Assembly (NCBI GenBank): GCA_029216955.1
Contig: JANAVB010044017.1
Span: 1,271,385-1,335,384, forward strand
Length of the DNA stretch: 64,000 nucleotides
Direction of reading: 5' to 3'
Source of the DNA: Iris pallida
Taxonomy: Eukaryota > Streptophyta > Magnoliopsida > Asparagales > Iridaceae
The position numbers were made by a program, and so were the translations under genes. The notes under the pieces were generated by a model that worked only from the letters and a program-made list of their open reading frames with translations, was not told where the DNA came from and searched no databases. This document shows, piece after piece, positions 33,094-45,400 of the stretch. Every line of letters begins with the position of its first letter. The first letter of the stretch is position 1.

Positions 33094-33484
33094 TCTGTTC
33101 AAGCGAAGGGTTACAACCCCGGTCCTTGTTTGGTTTAAGGGTTGTAACCTGGCTCCCAGAGCAGTTCTGTGTCCTCTCTTCATTTATTATCTTATTGTAA
33201 CCCCATGCCATATTCGTCATGTTTTACCTTACCTTAATACCAAGATTATTTATACTGGCCTTAGTAATAAAGATCTGGGGTCCAGTTCTGTTCAGGCGAA
33301 GGGTTACAACCCCGATCCTTATTTGGTTTAAGGGTTGTAACCTGGCTCCCGGAGCAGTTCTGTATCCTCTCTTCATTTAGTGTCTTTACTGTTCCAATAG
33401 TATTTGAGACGGGTTTCTATTCAGGTGAAGGGTTACAATCCCGGTCCTTGTTTGGTTTAAGGGTTGTGACCTGGCTACTTGAAT
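33094..33484 (+). other. Three conserved stem-loops in element C 5' LTR
   Basis: Copies at about 33094-33165, 33288-33360 and 33419-33484, with GGGTTACAACC / GGGTTGTAACC stems. The loop is GTCCTTGTTTGGTT; the second copy reads ATCCTTATTTGGTT. The third copy has the outer stem ATTCAGGT / ACTTGAAT. Repeated in the 3' LTR at about 41095-41166, 41291-41362 and 41424-41489. Confidence 0.75.
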
Positions 33485-34159
33485 GGTCTTCTCGTACTCA
33501 GTTTACTGTTGTTATCTCTATTATTATCAGTTCTTTATTTATTATCTTTTATGGTGTGCTGATTTTAGTTCCTAAGTGAAGCCTCCTTTGTGGCACTTGC
33601 TCTTTCTGGGGTCTGACCCAGCTGGTTTTGTGTAGCCAGATATCGGAGCAGTACCAGAGGATCTACCGACCTTCCAGCCAGATGGTGACCACCAGGCATA
33701 ACCCTGGCAACGAGTGGATTTCTTTTGTTCTTCCACTTTATTGTAAAATTATTCTTTTGACGCGTTTAGCCGACAAGCACTTGTTAGCTCGGTTGCACCT
33801 TTATTTACTGTCTGCCTACGGGCTGTAACATGATTGTCAGATCATAGGGTTGATCAAGTATGAATAAACTCCTGCTAGTCCTGATATTTTGTAACGACTA
33901 GCTTCATGATCAGCTAAATATGTAATGTTTGGGATGCCTTACTATTGTATATTTGGTGGTCTTACTTCTTGTAACATTTTCTTACTTGCTTGTGATTGAG
34001 ACAAAAGGCTTGTTCTTGACCATAGGAGACTGTTGGCTTGTAGTTAAACCCTCATGTATCTAGACAGCCGTGACCGTATAGCGAGGTGGGTTGCACTTCA
34101 ATATACGTAGCTGGCTATGTCTGCCCCCGCTCTCCAGTATTCTAGTTCTGGACGTGACA

Positions 34160-34330
34160 TGGTTTAAGTGGTGGCCCATGCAGGTCTTGTAAATCAAGAT
34201 ATGTGAGGGTTTACCGAATAGATGTCTCAATCAGTACTCTCCTTTGATCTCTGCTCGTATCCTCTTGATCCCTAAAAATCTTGACCTGATCACATGTTTG
34301 TATCTTTGATCTGTCCTGGTCCTTTCTTAT
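34160..34330 (+). other. Element C leader and primer-site position
   Basis: TGGTTTAAGTGGTGGCCCAT directly follows the LTR. No gene in this stretch. Confidence 0.55.
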
Positions 34331-36184
34331 TGTTCCCTATGTCGTCTTCTTCAGCGGCATTGTTCCTGGACCTGCCGATCAGCAAGACGGAGCACCTCCC
34401 GTGGACCAGCCGCAACCTGGAGATCAAGCCCAGCATTCGGGAGTAGCCTCCAGATTCATGCCTACTGGAGGAGAACCACCAATTCAGCCAGTCCAGCCAG
34501 CAGAGCCTGATGATGGCACTTTGGGGGGTCTCATCAGGTCACTATTAGCCTCCCAGGATCGTCGAGGAGATACCTTGCACTAGGCGGTGGCAGACGCTTT
34601 GACCAGAGGAGGTCATCAGGGTAATAGCACGGCCAACATCTTCAAGCGCTTGAACCCTCCCTTCTTCGACGGCAGTGAAGATGCGATCGCTGCAGATGCT
34701 TGGCTTCAGGACACAGAGGTGATTCTAGAAGCAGCCAGGACTCCAGAGAACGAGAAGGTGGTCGTAGTGTGCCTGCAGTTACTAGATCTTGCCCGCAGCT
34801 GGTGGGCGGCGCAGGCCGTTGGATTAGTGGCCCCTATTGCCTGGGTAGTATTCATGAAGAGATTCCAGACCAAGTATTTTGATGTTGTAGCTCGGTATGA
34901 TCTACAGACGAGGTTAACCAATCTGAAGAAGATGGACAGAACGGTCAATGGATATGCGACCGAGTTCTCCAGGCTCAGTCGGTTTGCTTCCACCTTGGTG
35001 GTAACCGAGTATGATAGAGCTCAGCGATTCCAGCAGGGGCTCCATCTAGAGATTCTGTTGGCGGTGGAATAGTTTGAGCATCAGACTTTTGATGCAGTGT
35101 TGAGAGCAGCAAGAAGGTATGAGTATACCTCCCAGAGGATCGTAGATAGGATCGGAGATCGGAAGCGATCCCACAGCCAGATGAATCAGTCTTTAGCACC
35201 AGTCCCGACGGCCAGGGCTTTGACCATTGGAGCTCCGAGGCAGGCGGCCTCAGTGACGTTGGTTCAGTAGTCAACCCCGACGCACCCTCAGCAGCAGAAG
35301 CAGAAGTAGTCTTCCACAGTGGGATGTTCACACTGCGGAAAGCCGGGACATGTGGTATCAGAGTGTCACAGAGCACAGGGTTTGTGCTTGGTTTATGGTA
35401 CCCCGGACCACAGGGTTATGAACTGTCCGAACAGGAGGAGTTCATCGGCCTTCTCTAGTCCTTCAGTTAGAGGACCAGCACCAGTCCAGCAGCAGCAGCA
35501 ACTGCAGGCCCGTTCCCGAGGCCATTGCCGACGCTGGCCCAGGCATTCCAGCAGCAGAGACCGTAGCAGTATGCTCAGGCCCAAACCCTGATCCAGAGCA
35601 AGCAAAGAAATTTTTAACAGAGGGGACCCGCACCCAGAGGTCTTGGTTAAGTGTTGGCTTTGACCATGGGAGAAGAAAGAATAGCACCAGGTGAGGTAGT
35701 GACAGGTACTATTCTCGTCAACACCTTTTCAGCTTCAGTATTATTTGATTCTGGTGCCTCGCATTCATTTATGTCTGCACGATTTACGACACGGATAGGA
35801 TTGGAGCCTGAGTCATTATCAGTGAGGCTCACTATACTTACTGGTAATGGACTTGTGGAAGTAGATAGGGTGTTTTCCTCGTGTCGGATCGTAGTTAGCG
35901 GTAAAGAGTTCCCCGCTAGATTGATAGAATTCTCGATGGCCGATTATGTTGTGGTCTTAGGGATGGATTGGTTGAGGAACCAGTATGCTAGGATAGACTG
36001 CCACATTGGCAGGGTTGTTTTTAGCATTCCAGGTGAGCCGGAGTTTTCCTTCTCCCGAGGTGAAGTTCAACCTTCTCCTCCAGTATTGCGGATGGCAGTA
36101 GCAGCAATACAGTTACCCCTGATAGTCGAGGAATTTCCAGATGTTTTTTCCGAAAGAGCTTCCAGGAATGCCGCCAGAGCGTAA
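34330..36184 (+). pseudogene. gag-pol: Element C gag and protease (multiple stops)
   Basis: Gag core with NPPFFDGSEDAIAADAWLQD (about 34653-34710). First CCHC knuckle CSHCGKPGHVVSEC at about 35328-35370; the second reads CLVYGTPDHRVMNC, so one metal ligand is Y. Protease [15 protein letters not shown] is at about 35740-35785. Stops relative to sibling copies include 34581, 35070, 35307 and 35564, mostly CAG to TAG. Frameshifts lie near 35515 (into the protease frame) and 36160 (into RT). Confidence 0.88.
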
Positions 36185-39005
36185 GATCGAGTTTACCATC
36201 GACTTGATTCCCGGGACAGCCCCAGTGTCAGAGAGAGTCTACAGGATGGCGTCGTCAGAGCTAGAGATATTATACAAGATGATTGAAGAACTTAGAACCA
36301 AGGGGTTCATTCGTGCTAGTGGATTGCCTTGGGGAGCCCCGATGCTTCTTGTGAAAAAGAAGGATGGTACGTCCAGGTTATATGTAGATTATCGTATCTT
36401 GAACTCAGTGACAATCAAGAACAGATACCCTCTCCCGAGGATAGATAACTTATTTGATCAACTCAATGGGGCAGCAGTATTCTCGAAGATCGACTTGCGG
36501 TCAGGATATCATCAGATCAGAGTTAGAGAGCAGGACATCCCGAAGACAGCTTTCAGATCTAGGTATGGGCATTGGGAGTTCCTTGTGATGCCATTTGGAG
36601 CAACCAATACGCAGGCTGTATTTATGGACCTCATGAATCGTATCTTTATGCCTTATTTGGATCAGTTCGTGATTGTGTTCCTAGATGACATCCTGGTCTA
36701 CAGCAAGAGTGAAGCGGAGCATGAGCAGCATCTTCGAGTTATCCTCCAGATTCTCAGAGAGCACCAGTTGTATGCCAAGTTTAGTAAATACAAGTTCTGG
36801 CTCGATCATATTTCGTACTTGGGTTATATCATCACCAGAGGAGGAGTAGAAGTGGATCCCCAGAAGATTGTGGCCATTGAGACATGGCCAGTGCCCAGCA
36901 CGGTTGCAGAAATTCGTAGTTTCCTTGGCTTGGTCGGCTACTACCGGCGATTTGTTTCAGACTTTGCTCGGATTTCAGCGCCATTGATCCAGTTGACCCG
37001 TAAGGATGTGCAGTTTGCTTAGACAGCAGAGTGTCAGGATTCTTTTGAAAAGTTGAAGCGAGGCTTGATGACGGCTCCTATTCTCATGCTTCAAGATGGA
37101 ACCGAGGGATTCTCAGTATATTGTGATGCTTTAGGCAGAGGTTTAGGATGTGTTCTGATGCAGCATAGAAAGGTAATAGCTTATGCGTCACGACAACTTC
37201 GTAATTATGAGAGGAATTACCCAACCCATGACTTGGAGCTGGTAGCAGTAGTGTTTGCATTTAAGTTGTGGAGGCACTACCTATATGGAGATAGGGTAGA
37301 GATTTTCACCGACCACAAGGGCCTGAAGTATGTTTTCACCCAGAAGGATCTTAACATGCGTCAGAGGAGATGACTAGAGCTTCTTGTGGATTATGACGTC
37401 AACTTGCAGTATCACCCAGGGAAGGCCAACATCGTTGCAGATGCGTTGAGCAGGAGAGCCGAAGTTTATTTCCTAACAGCGCAACCAGAGCTGTTAGCTG
37501 ATCTTCAGAAAATGGGTATAGAAGTTGTCCTCCCTTCTAGTATGGCATTGATGGCCAGCATGCAAGTTCAGTCCACTATAGTCGAAAGGATCCGGATGGC
37601 ACAGTCAGCAGATTCCAAGCTTCAGCGACTCAGAGCAGAGTGTGAGGTAGAACGAAGACCAGAGTTATGTATCCATAAAGACGGTACACTTCGACATGGG
37701 AAGTGTCTTTGTGTACCCAGCGAAGATATCAGACAGAAGATCATGGCGGAGGCTCACAGTTCGCAGTATTCTATTCATCCTGGTGGTACGAAGATATACC
37801 ATGATATCCATCAGCACTTTTGGTGGAATGGCATGAAGAGGGAGATAGCCCAGTTTGTCTCTCGGTATTTGGTTTGCCAACAAGTTAAAGATAAATATCA
37901 GAGGCCGGCTGGACTTCTTCAGCCCTTGTCAATTCTAGAATGGAAGTAGGAGCATGTGACCATGGATTTCGTGACTGGATTGCCTAGATTCCCAGCTGGT
38001 CAAGATGCTATTTGGGTTATAGTTGACAGGCTCACGAAGGTGGCTCACTTCCTTCCGTTCAGAGTTGGTCAGCCGACGGCCCAGCTAGCAGAGATGTATC
38101 TCCGGCAGATTGTCAGATTACACGGTGTGCCAGTCAGTATCACCTCGGACCGAGATTCAAGGTTTATGTCGTACTTTTGACGTAGCCTGCAGAAGAGTTT
38201 GGGAACTCACCTCCAGTTCAGCTCAGCATATCATCCGCAGACAGATGGCCAGTCAGAGCACACAATCCAGACTCTCGAAGATATATTAAGATCTTGTACG
38301 CTCGACTTCGGTGGTTCGTAGGAAGATCACCTGCACCTGGTAGAGTTCTCGTACAACAACAGTTTTCAGGCCAGTATCCAGATGGCACCATTCGAGGCAC
38401 TGTATGGCAGAAAGTACAGATCCCCGCTAGCATGGGATGATGTTGGAGAGAGGCAGATGCTTGGTCCAGAAATGATTGCTCAGACCGTTGAAGTGGTCAG
38501 GAGAGTTAGAGATCATCTTCGAGTCGCCCAAGATCGTCAGCGCCATTGGACCGATTATCATCGGCGCTCTCTAGAGTTTTCGGTCGATGACCATGTATTC
38601 CTGAGGATTTCGCCTAACCGTGGCGTCATTCGTTTCGGCGTACGGGGAAAGCTTAGTTCTAGGTATATAGGACCGTTCGATATTCTGGAGCGAGTAAAAG
38701 ATGTATCCTATCGTCTTGCTCTTCCACCGTCGCTACGTGAGGTACATAATATGTTCCATGTATCCCAACTGCGACGGTATATCCCGAACCCGAGCCACAT
38801 CCTGGATCATTTAGAATTGGTTGTTGGTACCAACCTTTTGTATGAGGAGAGGCCTGTGTCTATATTGGACCGAAGAGAGAAGACACTCAAGAACAAGACT
38901 ATCAAGTTAGTCCGAGTTGCTTGGGGTCATCACTCTTTAGGTGAGTCAACGTGGGAGCGTGAGGATGATATCCGATCGCGATATTCCGACATGTTTGACT
39001 CGTGA
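36141..39005 (+). pseudogene. pol: Element C pol: RT, RNase H, integrase, chromodomain-like tail
   Basis: One frame from 36141 to 39005. [22 protein letters not shown], then the active site [11 protein letters not shown] near 36680-36710. RNase [12 protein letters not shown] (near 37118; sibling copies have S for L) and [10 protein letters not shown]. Integrase: zinc region near 37775-37880, catalytic D in TMDFVTGLP (37962), D in TSDRDSRF (38145) and E in the QSE motif (near 38255). Chromodomain-like LVRVAWGHHSLGESTWE ends the protein. Stops at 37020, 37371, 37947, 38178 and 38319 all sit where tryptophan is expected (TGG to TAG or TGA). Confidence 0.92.
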
Positions 39006-39171
39006 GGTATAATATTTTTCTTATGTCTCATACCTTCGATTCCTTGCTTGCATGAATAATTACTTGATTGCTTGATTAGTATAGCTTGCCTGTGAATAGT
39101 ATAGCTTGTTCTTGTCCCTCTTGTCTCTTAATTAAATTCCGAGGACGGAATTCTTTTAAGGTGGATGGAGT
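39006..39171 (+). other. Element C 3' untranslated region with polypurine-tract position
   Basis: No gene. TTTTAAGGTGGATGGAGT abuts the 3' LTR start at 39172. Confidence 0.55.
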
Positions 39172-42167
39172 TGTAATGCATGTGGTTCGTATTGCGTATT
39201 TTGGTATACGTATACGTAATTTAACCGTATTACATGTCTCCCTGCTTGATTTATTCTAGCATTTCATTAATTGGTTTATTCTTGGGTTGGTTCGGCTTGG
39301 CTTGGTTTGCTTTGGTTCATCATGAACCAAAGGTGAACCCTCCTACCTACCACCACCCTCCTTATTTAACCCATTCCCTCATTCTCTCTCTCTTTATTTA
39401 CTTATTCTTCTCCACCATTACTTCTTCAACCACCAGGAGAGAGAGAGAGAGCTTAGGCAAGTGTAGCTTGCTTTATGGAGGAACTTCGTTTTTATTGTTC
39501 CATTCTCTTCCTCTCGAGATTCTAACACACTTTAATATTTAGCATTTCTAATTTCCATGGTTTAATTTGTGTGGATCTAAGTTTATAGTATTTTCGAATT
39601 TCTTGGGTTTCGATCTACTTAACATTGTTATTTCTAAGTTTTGATGGTTCCATGTTGTAGAGTATTTCGTTCTGCCCTATTTTGACTCATGAAAGTTCAG
39701 ATTTTGACTCTGGATGATAGAGTGATGAAGCTTTGAAGCCATGGATTTCAGGGACATTTTTCTCGGATCAGTGGAGAAGAAGCACGGTCCCTCCGCCGCA
39801 TGAAGTACTTGACCGCATGGATCTTCATGCGGCAAGTCCTAGAGCCGTATGGTATCTCAGCCGCATAAGACTCCATGACCCAGCCGCATGAACTTAATCA
39901 CTTTCAGCTGCATAAGGCCTTGGCCACATGGCACTGCGCTTCATAGCCGCATAAAGTCAACTCCCTCCAATGCCGCATAAGACTCACTTAATATAGTTGC
40001 ATGTGACTGACTTCTTCCAGCCGCATGTGCACATTTCTTTTCAGCCGCATATGGCCTCGGCATAACTTTAGCCGCATGAACTCCAATATCCGCAGCCGCA
40101 TAGGCTTGACTGTTCCGCAGCCGCATAAGCTCCCTTGTTCCTTAGCCGCATGAGGCCCAAACACTTCTCGACCGCATGAGCCCCTTCTTTTCTGCTGCCG
40201 CATGAATTGTTCCCTTGCTCAGCCGCATGGGACCTCACTAGAGTTAGCCGTATGGGCTCGCGCCTTCCCAGCCGCATGCACCCTGTCCTCCCCCAGCCGC
40301 ATGGACTTCTGAATCCCGAACCGTATGAGATCCGATCTCTTGGCTGTATAAGCTCTATTCTCTCAGCTGCATGGCTCCCTCCTCAAGTTTTGTCCTTTTT
40401 ATTATTATTTATTATTATTAATATTAGTATTATTAAACTGAATAGCACATTATGTTTATGTCATGTAAATTTTGGCATATTTCCTGAACACGATAGTGGC
40501 CCGCCGTGGCACACTCTCGACGAGCAAACTGACATGATATATCATGACATGCTGTTATGACAGCTAGCCTAACATGACAAGTATGAATAACTTGGACACC
40601 GTGGGTGATTGCGTTTGTACAAATAAATCAGTACTGTCTTGCATCATGTCTAGGATAGGGATCCCTGAGTACCACGGTCGGGGATACCTACAGTAATTGA
40701 CTAAGGCTAATAAACTAGAATAATTTAGTAGACATGAAGAGATTCCCAGCTACAAGCAATCCCGTTATCTGGGCATATTAAGTGGACTTGTAGCCTATCG
40801 ACGAGTAGGGCACATTTCCAGCACACAGTCATGTGGTGCAACCTTCATAATCGGACATTCGATCCGGATAACCAGATGGTCTGCAGGACTTGTGGCTGTT
40901 GGATAATCTTATTGCATCTTGCTAGTAACTAGGCCTATGATAACCCTAGTTAGTTAAAAGTATCAAGCCGTACTCTTGATTGGCCGTGATTGATTGGATG
41001 AAGTTTATTCCAGCTTAGTCTTATCCTGGTCCTGTGCAAGATTATGACATGACATGATTATTGATGCTTGCCTTAACAATAACGATCGGGGGTCCAGTTT
41101 TGTTCAGGCGAAGGGTTACAACTCCGGTCCTTATTTGGTTTAAGGGTTGTAACCTGGCTCCCGGAGCAGTTCTGTGTCCTCTCTTCGTTTATTGTCTTAT
41201 TACAACCACATGCCATGTTCGTCATGTTTTACCTTACCTTAATACCATGATTATTTATACTGGCCTTAGCAATAAAGATCAGGGGTCCAGTTCTGTTCAG
41301 GCGAAGGATTATAACCCCGGTCCTTGTTTGGTTTAAGGGTTGTAACCTGGCTCCCGGAGCATTTCTGTGTCCTTTCTTCATTTATTGTCTTCACTGTACC
41401 AATAGTATTTGAGACGGGTTTCTATTCAGGTGAAGGGTTACAACCCCGGTCTTTGTTTGGTTTAAGGGTTGTGACCTGGCTACTTGAATGGTCTCCTCGT
41501 ACTCAGTTTACTGTTGTTATCTCTATTATTATTATCAGTTCTTTATTTATTATCTTTTATGGTATGCTGGTTTTAGTTTCTAAGTGAAGCCTTTTTTGTG
41601 GCACTTGATCTTTCTGGGGTCTGACCCAGCTGGTTTTGTGTGGCCAGATATCAGAGCAGCACCAGAGGATCTACCGACCTTCCAGCCAGATGGTGACCAC
41701 CAGGCGTAACCCTGGCAACGAATGAGTTTCTTTTGTTCTTCCACTTTATTGTAAAATTATTCTTTTGAGGCGTTTAGTCGACGAGCCCTTGTTAGCTCGG
41801 TTGTACCTTTATTTACTGTCTGCCTACGGGCTGTAACATGATTGACAGATCCTAGGGTTGATCATGTATGACTAAACTCTTGCTAGTCCTGACATTTTGT
41901 AATGACTAGCTTCATGACAGCTAAATATGTAATGTTTGGGACGCCTTACTATTGTATATTTGGTGGTCTTACATCTTGTAACATTTACTTACTTGCTTGT
42001 GATTGAGACAATAGGCTTTTTCTTGACCATAGGAGACTGTTGGCTTGTAGTTAAACCCTCATGTATCTAGACAGTCGTGACCGTATAGCGAGGTGGGTTG
42101 TAGTTCAATATACGTAGCTGGCTATGTTTGCCCCCGCTATCCAGTATTCTGGTTCTGGGGCGTGACA
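39172..42167 (+). repeat. 3' LTR of element C (2996 bp)
   Basis: Same order as the 5' LTR, including the palindrome, a shorter GA microsatellite, an AGCCGCAT field (39788-40377), the conserved block and three stem-loops. Ends GGGGCGTGACA, followed by CTGCC. Only two bases shorter than the 5' LTR, and the two copies look closely alike by eye. Confidence 0.92.
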
Positions 42168-42172
42168 CTGCC

Positions 42173-42349
42173 CCTCTGGTACCGCCTCCGACTGTGATGG
42201 CACTCCTTGATCTCATGTCGCCAGAGCAGCTACGCCGACTTCCGAGCAATGTCTTCGACGGCTTGTCGCCTTACCTAGTGGAGCAGTATATTCGTCGGTC
42301 GCAGGAGGGATTACCACCACCGGACAATCGAACTCCTCCTCCTCCTTGA
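42173..42349 (+). pseudogene. tnpA: CACTA TnpA-like gene, last exon
   Basis: After element C the frame continues as P-L-V-P-P-P-T-V-M-A-L-L-D and QLRRLPSNVFDGLSPYLVEQ, ending with a Pro run and TGA at 42347-42349. The junction with 31161 is in frame when one copy of the 5-bp duplication is discounted. Confidence 0.88.
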
Positions 42350-42689
42350 AGTATTGTATAAGAATAGTTTTACAATTTAGAATATTTGTAGAATTTTTGG
42401 ATTATAACTGGTTTGGGTTATGCATATTTGTGGTTATGCATATTTGTGGAAATTTGGGATTATAACTAGTTTTTAAATTTTAGGATAATTGGTGTCTATT
42501 ATATATTGGTTTGGATTATGCATATTTGTGATTATATATTGGTCTATGTGATGCTGGGATAATTGATGTGTATTACATTCGTATGTGATTTATAATGGAT
42601 TATATATTGGTCTCAGTGAATGTATATTGTGATTATATATTGGTCCGATGTTCGGATGTTGTGTAAACAGGGAAAGGCCTGCTATTTTT
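42350..42689. other. CACTA 3' flank, AT-rich, no gene
   Basis: AT-rich sequence with degenerate repeats of GGTTATGCATATTTGTGG and TTATATATTGGTC. Probably the 3' untranslated region and terminator of TnpA; no gene seen. Confidence 0.5.
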
Positions 42690-43564
42690 TTTAAAAATAT
42701 CTCAGTTAGTGACGGACTAGTGACCGGTTAGTGACGGATATTTTCAGTTTTTGACTACTTGACGACGGAATATCCGTCGCTATCTGTAGAATTGAAAATA
42801 TTTCCAGTTCGCGATGGATTTTTGACGGCCAGTCGACGGTATATCTAGCATGGCGACGACCTGCCGACGGATTATCCGTCGGCAAAGTTCTGATGGCATA
42901 AAGATGTACAGAATGTTAGCGATGGATATTCCGTCAGATATCCGTCGCCATGGTCGACAGATTAGCGTCTGAATATCCATCGCCATGGTTCTGGAAATAC
43001 AATGTTCGACGGATTTGCGTCGAAATAGCCGTCATCATGGTTCTGGAAATGTCAAGCATTTCTAGAACTATGGCGACGGATATTCCTCCAGTAATCTATC
43101 GCTATGTCGACGGATGCGCGACGGAGTCGCGATGACATATCCGTCGCCAGTGTTCTGGAAATGTTAAGCATTTCTAGAACAATGTTGACGGATTATCCGT
43201 CAGGGATCCGTCGCTAAGCCGTCCTTTGTTAGCGACGGCGTTCGACGGAATAGCGACGGAACGATACCCTCTGATACACTGTTACGACGGTTTACCGACG
43301 GACTATCCGTCGCTAGCGTCTACACAATTCAGTACGTAATACTTGAATTCGACGAAAGACCGTCGGAAAGTCGTCGCTAATGCAACGAATTATGATGACG
43401 GAAAGCCGCTGCTATTCCGTCGCTTGACGACTACGTAGCGACAGATCTTTATTAGCGACGAGCTATTTACCGACGGAATGTTTTGACCAATTTCTGTCAG
43501 TGATCCGTCGCTAATACTATTTACCTAAGGATGGGCGACGGATCTGGCCGTCGCTAAATCACCA
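42690..43564. repeat. CACTA right subterminal repeat region
   Basis: Many direct and inverted copies of GCGACGGAT / ATCCGTCGC. Two 29-base palindromic units (43040-43068 and 43152-43180, GTTCTGGAAATG pairing with CATTTCTAGAAC) are embedded. Likely TnpA-binding region by analogy with En/Spm. Confidence 0.82.
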
Positions 43565-43577
43565 TATTTTGGTAGTG
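43565..43577 (-). repeat. CACTA right terminal inverted repeat
   Basis: TATTTTGGTAGTG, exact reverse complement of 3059-3071, followed by CTC (43578-43580). Confidence 0.93.
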
Positions 43578-45400
43578 CTCGGGTATGCTATCGAGAGTAA
43601 GGGATATATAATTTTTATAAAAGATCTATTATTATTGAAGAATCTATTAATATTTCTTTTGATGAGCTCAACAGTTAGAGACATAGCGACAGTGATGATG
43701 ATATATATAAAGTAATTCCAAGGCACCTGAAGGTACTGCTACCAACAAGCGCTATCTGGAGAGTCTACCTAAGAAGATAAAATTTATGCTAGACCATCCA
43801 GAGACACTGTTTATAGTTGATGTATCTAAAGGAGTAGCTATGCGCTCTTCTACTAGAGATATAACATCAAATGTAGCTTTTATTTCTCAAGTATAACCTA
43901 AGTTAGTAGCAGACGCTTTTTCTGATGAGTTTTGGATTGATGCCATACAAGAGTAACTTAATCAATTTGAGAGAAACCAAGTTTGGAAAGTTGTTCCTAA
44001 ACCTATTGGTCAATTTATTATTGGTACCAAATGGGTGTTCCGAAATAAACTGAGTGAGGATGGACATATTCTACGCAACAAAATACGTTTAGTGGCACAA
44101 GGTTATAATCAAGAAGAAGAAATTGATTACGACGAAATATATGCTCATGTTGCTAGACTAGAGCCTATTCACATATTTTGTGCATTTACATGTTTTCACA
44201 ATTTAAAACTTTTTCGATGTAAAGAGTGCATGTTTGAATGAGTTTGTAAAGGAAGAGGTTTTTGTAAAGCAACCCCTGGCTTTGAGGATTTTTAAAAACC
44301 TGATCACGTTTTCAAGCTTAGAAAGGCGCTTTATGGACTTAACAAGCACCGCGTGCTTGGTATGAACTCCTAAGTGCTTTTCTACTTGAAAAGTTTTTCA
44401 AAAGGAAGGGTTGATATAACTTTGTTTATCAAAACTTCAGTTGACAATATTTTACTTGTTCAAATTTATGTTGATGACATAATTTTTGGTTCTACTGATG
44501 AAAAACTGCCAAAATTTTGCTTAGTGTATGTAGAGTGAATTTAAAATAAGTATGATGAGGGAGCTCAACTACTTCCTAAGACTTTAGATCAAACAATACT
44601 CGCAGGGAACCGTCATCAATCAAGCTAAGTACATGAAGGATTTACTAAAAAAAGTATGACTTCGATAACGTAAAGCCTATCGACACTCCAATGGCTACAT
44701 TAACTCGACTAGATATTTATGAAAGTGGCAAACCAGTCGATCAGCATAAGCATCAAGGTATGATTGGTAGTTTATTTTATTTAACTGTTAGTCGCCCTGA
44801 TATCATGTTTAGTATTTGCATCTGTACAAGATATCAAGCTAAACCTAAGGATCACACTTATATGATGTTAAGCGTATCTTTCGATATCTTAAGGGAACTT
44901 CTACTGTCGGTTTATGGTATCCTAAAACCATATCATTTGACCTAATCGGTTACTCAGATACTGGTTTTGCTGGATGTAAAGTAGATCATAAAAGTACAAA
45001 CGGTACATGTTATTTCCTAGGAAAAGCTTTAGTCTGTTGGTTTAGCAAGAAACAAAATTCTGTAACATTATCAACAATATGGGCTTAGTATATCGCTGCA
45101 GGACGTTGTTGCGCTCAAATTTTGTGGATGAAGCAAACCCTAGAAGACTATAATCTGTACTACACTAAGATTCTCATTTACTATGATAATACTAGCATTA
45201 TTAATCTGACTAAGAATCCGGTATGTCATTCACGCACTAAGCACATAGAAATATGTCACCACTTTTTACATTCTCATCAACAATAGGGGATATCATTCTA
45301 GAGTTTATTGACACAAAATCAACTGACAGACAATTTCACAAAACTACTAGTCGAAGATCGTTCAACTATCTATATTAAGAGTTAGGCATACTTCAATCTT
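43578..45400 (+). pseudogene. pol: Degenerate copia integrase C-terminus, RT and RNase H
   Basis: Begins with L-G-Y-A, the continuation of the motif cut at 3058. RT N-terminal part: FERNQVWKVVPKP (about 43968) and GTKWVFRNKLSEDG (44022-44060), then RLVAQGYNQEEEIDYDEIYA. The active-site motif YVDDIIFGS is at about 44467-44493. RNase H: CWFSKKQNSV near 45035, IAAGRCC and NLTKNPVCHSRTKHIE (45200-45250), then LTDNFTKLLVEDR. Frames shift several times and stops are frequent. Confidence 0.85.

Larger units (their letters stand above)
31162..34159 (+). repeat. 5' LTR of element C (2998 bp)
   Basis: Contains the palindrome TTGGTTCATCATGAACCAA (31302-31320), TATA-like TTATTTAACC (about 31351-31360), a GA microsatellite (31423-31445), an AGCCGCAT repeat field (31788-32370), the conserved ACACGATAGTGGCC block (about 32483) and three stem-loops (about 33094-33484). 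Ends GACGTGACA at 34159. Confidence 0.92.
31162..42167 (+). mobile_element. Ty3/gypsy chromovirus-type element C (11.0 kb, both LTRs)
   Basis: Structurally complete LTR retrotransposon in TnpA. The 5' LTR is 31162-34159, internal region 34160-39171, 3' LTR 39172-42167, with a perfect 5-bp duplication CTGCC. The 3' LTR begins TGTAATGC; the 5' LTR begins TATAATAC, a mutated terminus. Removing it restores the TnpA frame exactly. Coding is damaged by about a dozen stops and two frameshifts, so it is not autonomous now. Confidence 0.95.
3059..43577 (+). mobile_element. CACTA (En/Spm, CMC) DNA transposon, 40.5 kb with nested insertions
   Basis: Autonomous-type CACTA transposon. It starts CACTACCAAAATA (3059-3071) and ends with the exact reverse complement (43565-43577), flanked by the 3-bp duplication CTC. 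Similarity of the ends extends to about 30 bases (TTAGCGACGG). Inside, in order: subterminal repeats, a GC-rich and repeat-rich leader, a large foldback, TNP2 transposase, TnpA (Transposase_24 type) and right subterminal repeats. Gypsy elements at 7080-26912 and 31162-42167 account for about 30.8 kb, so the original element was about 9.7 kb, a usual CACTA size. Both genes carry stops, so this copy is dead unless supplied in trans. Confidence 0.93.
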
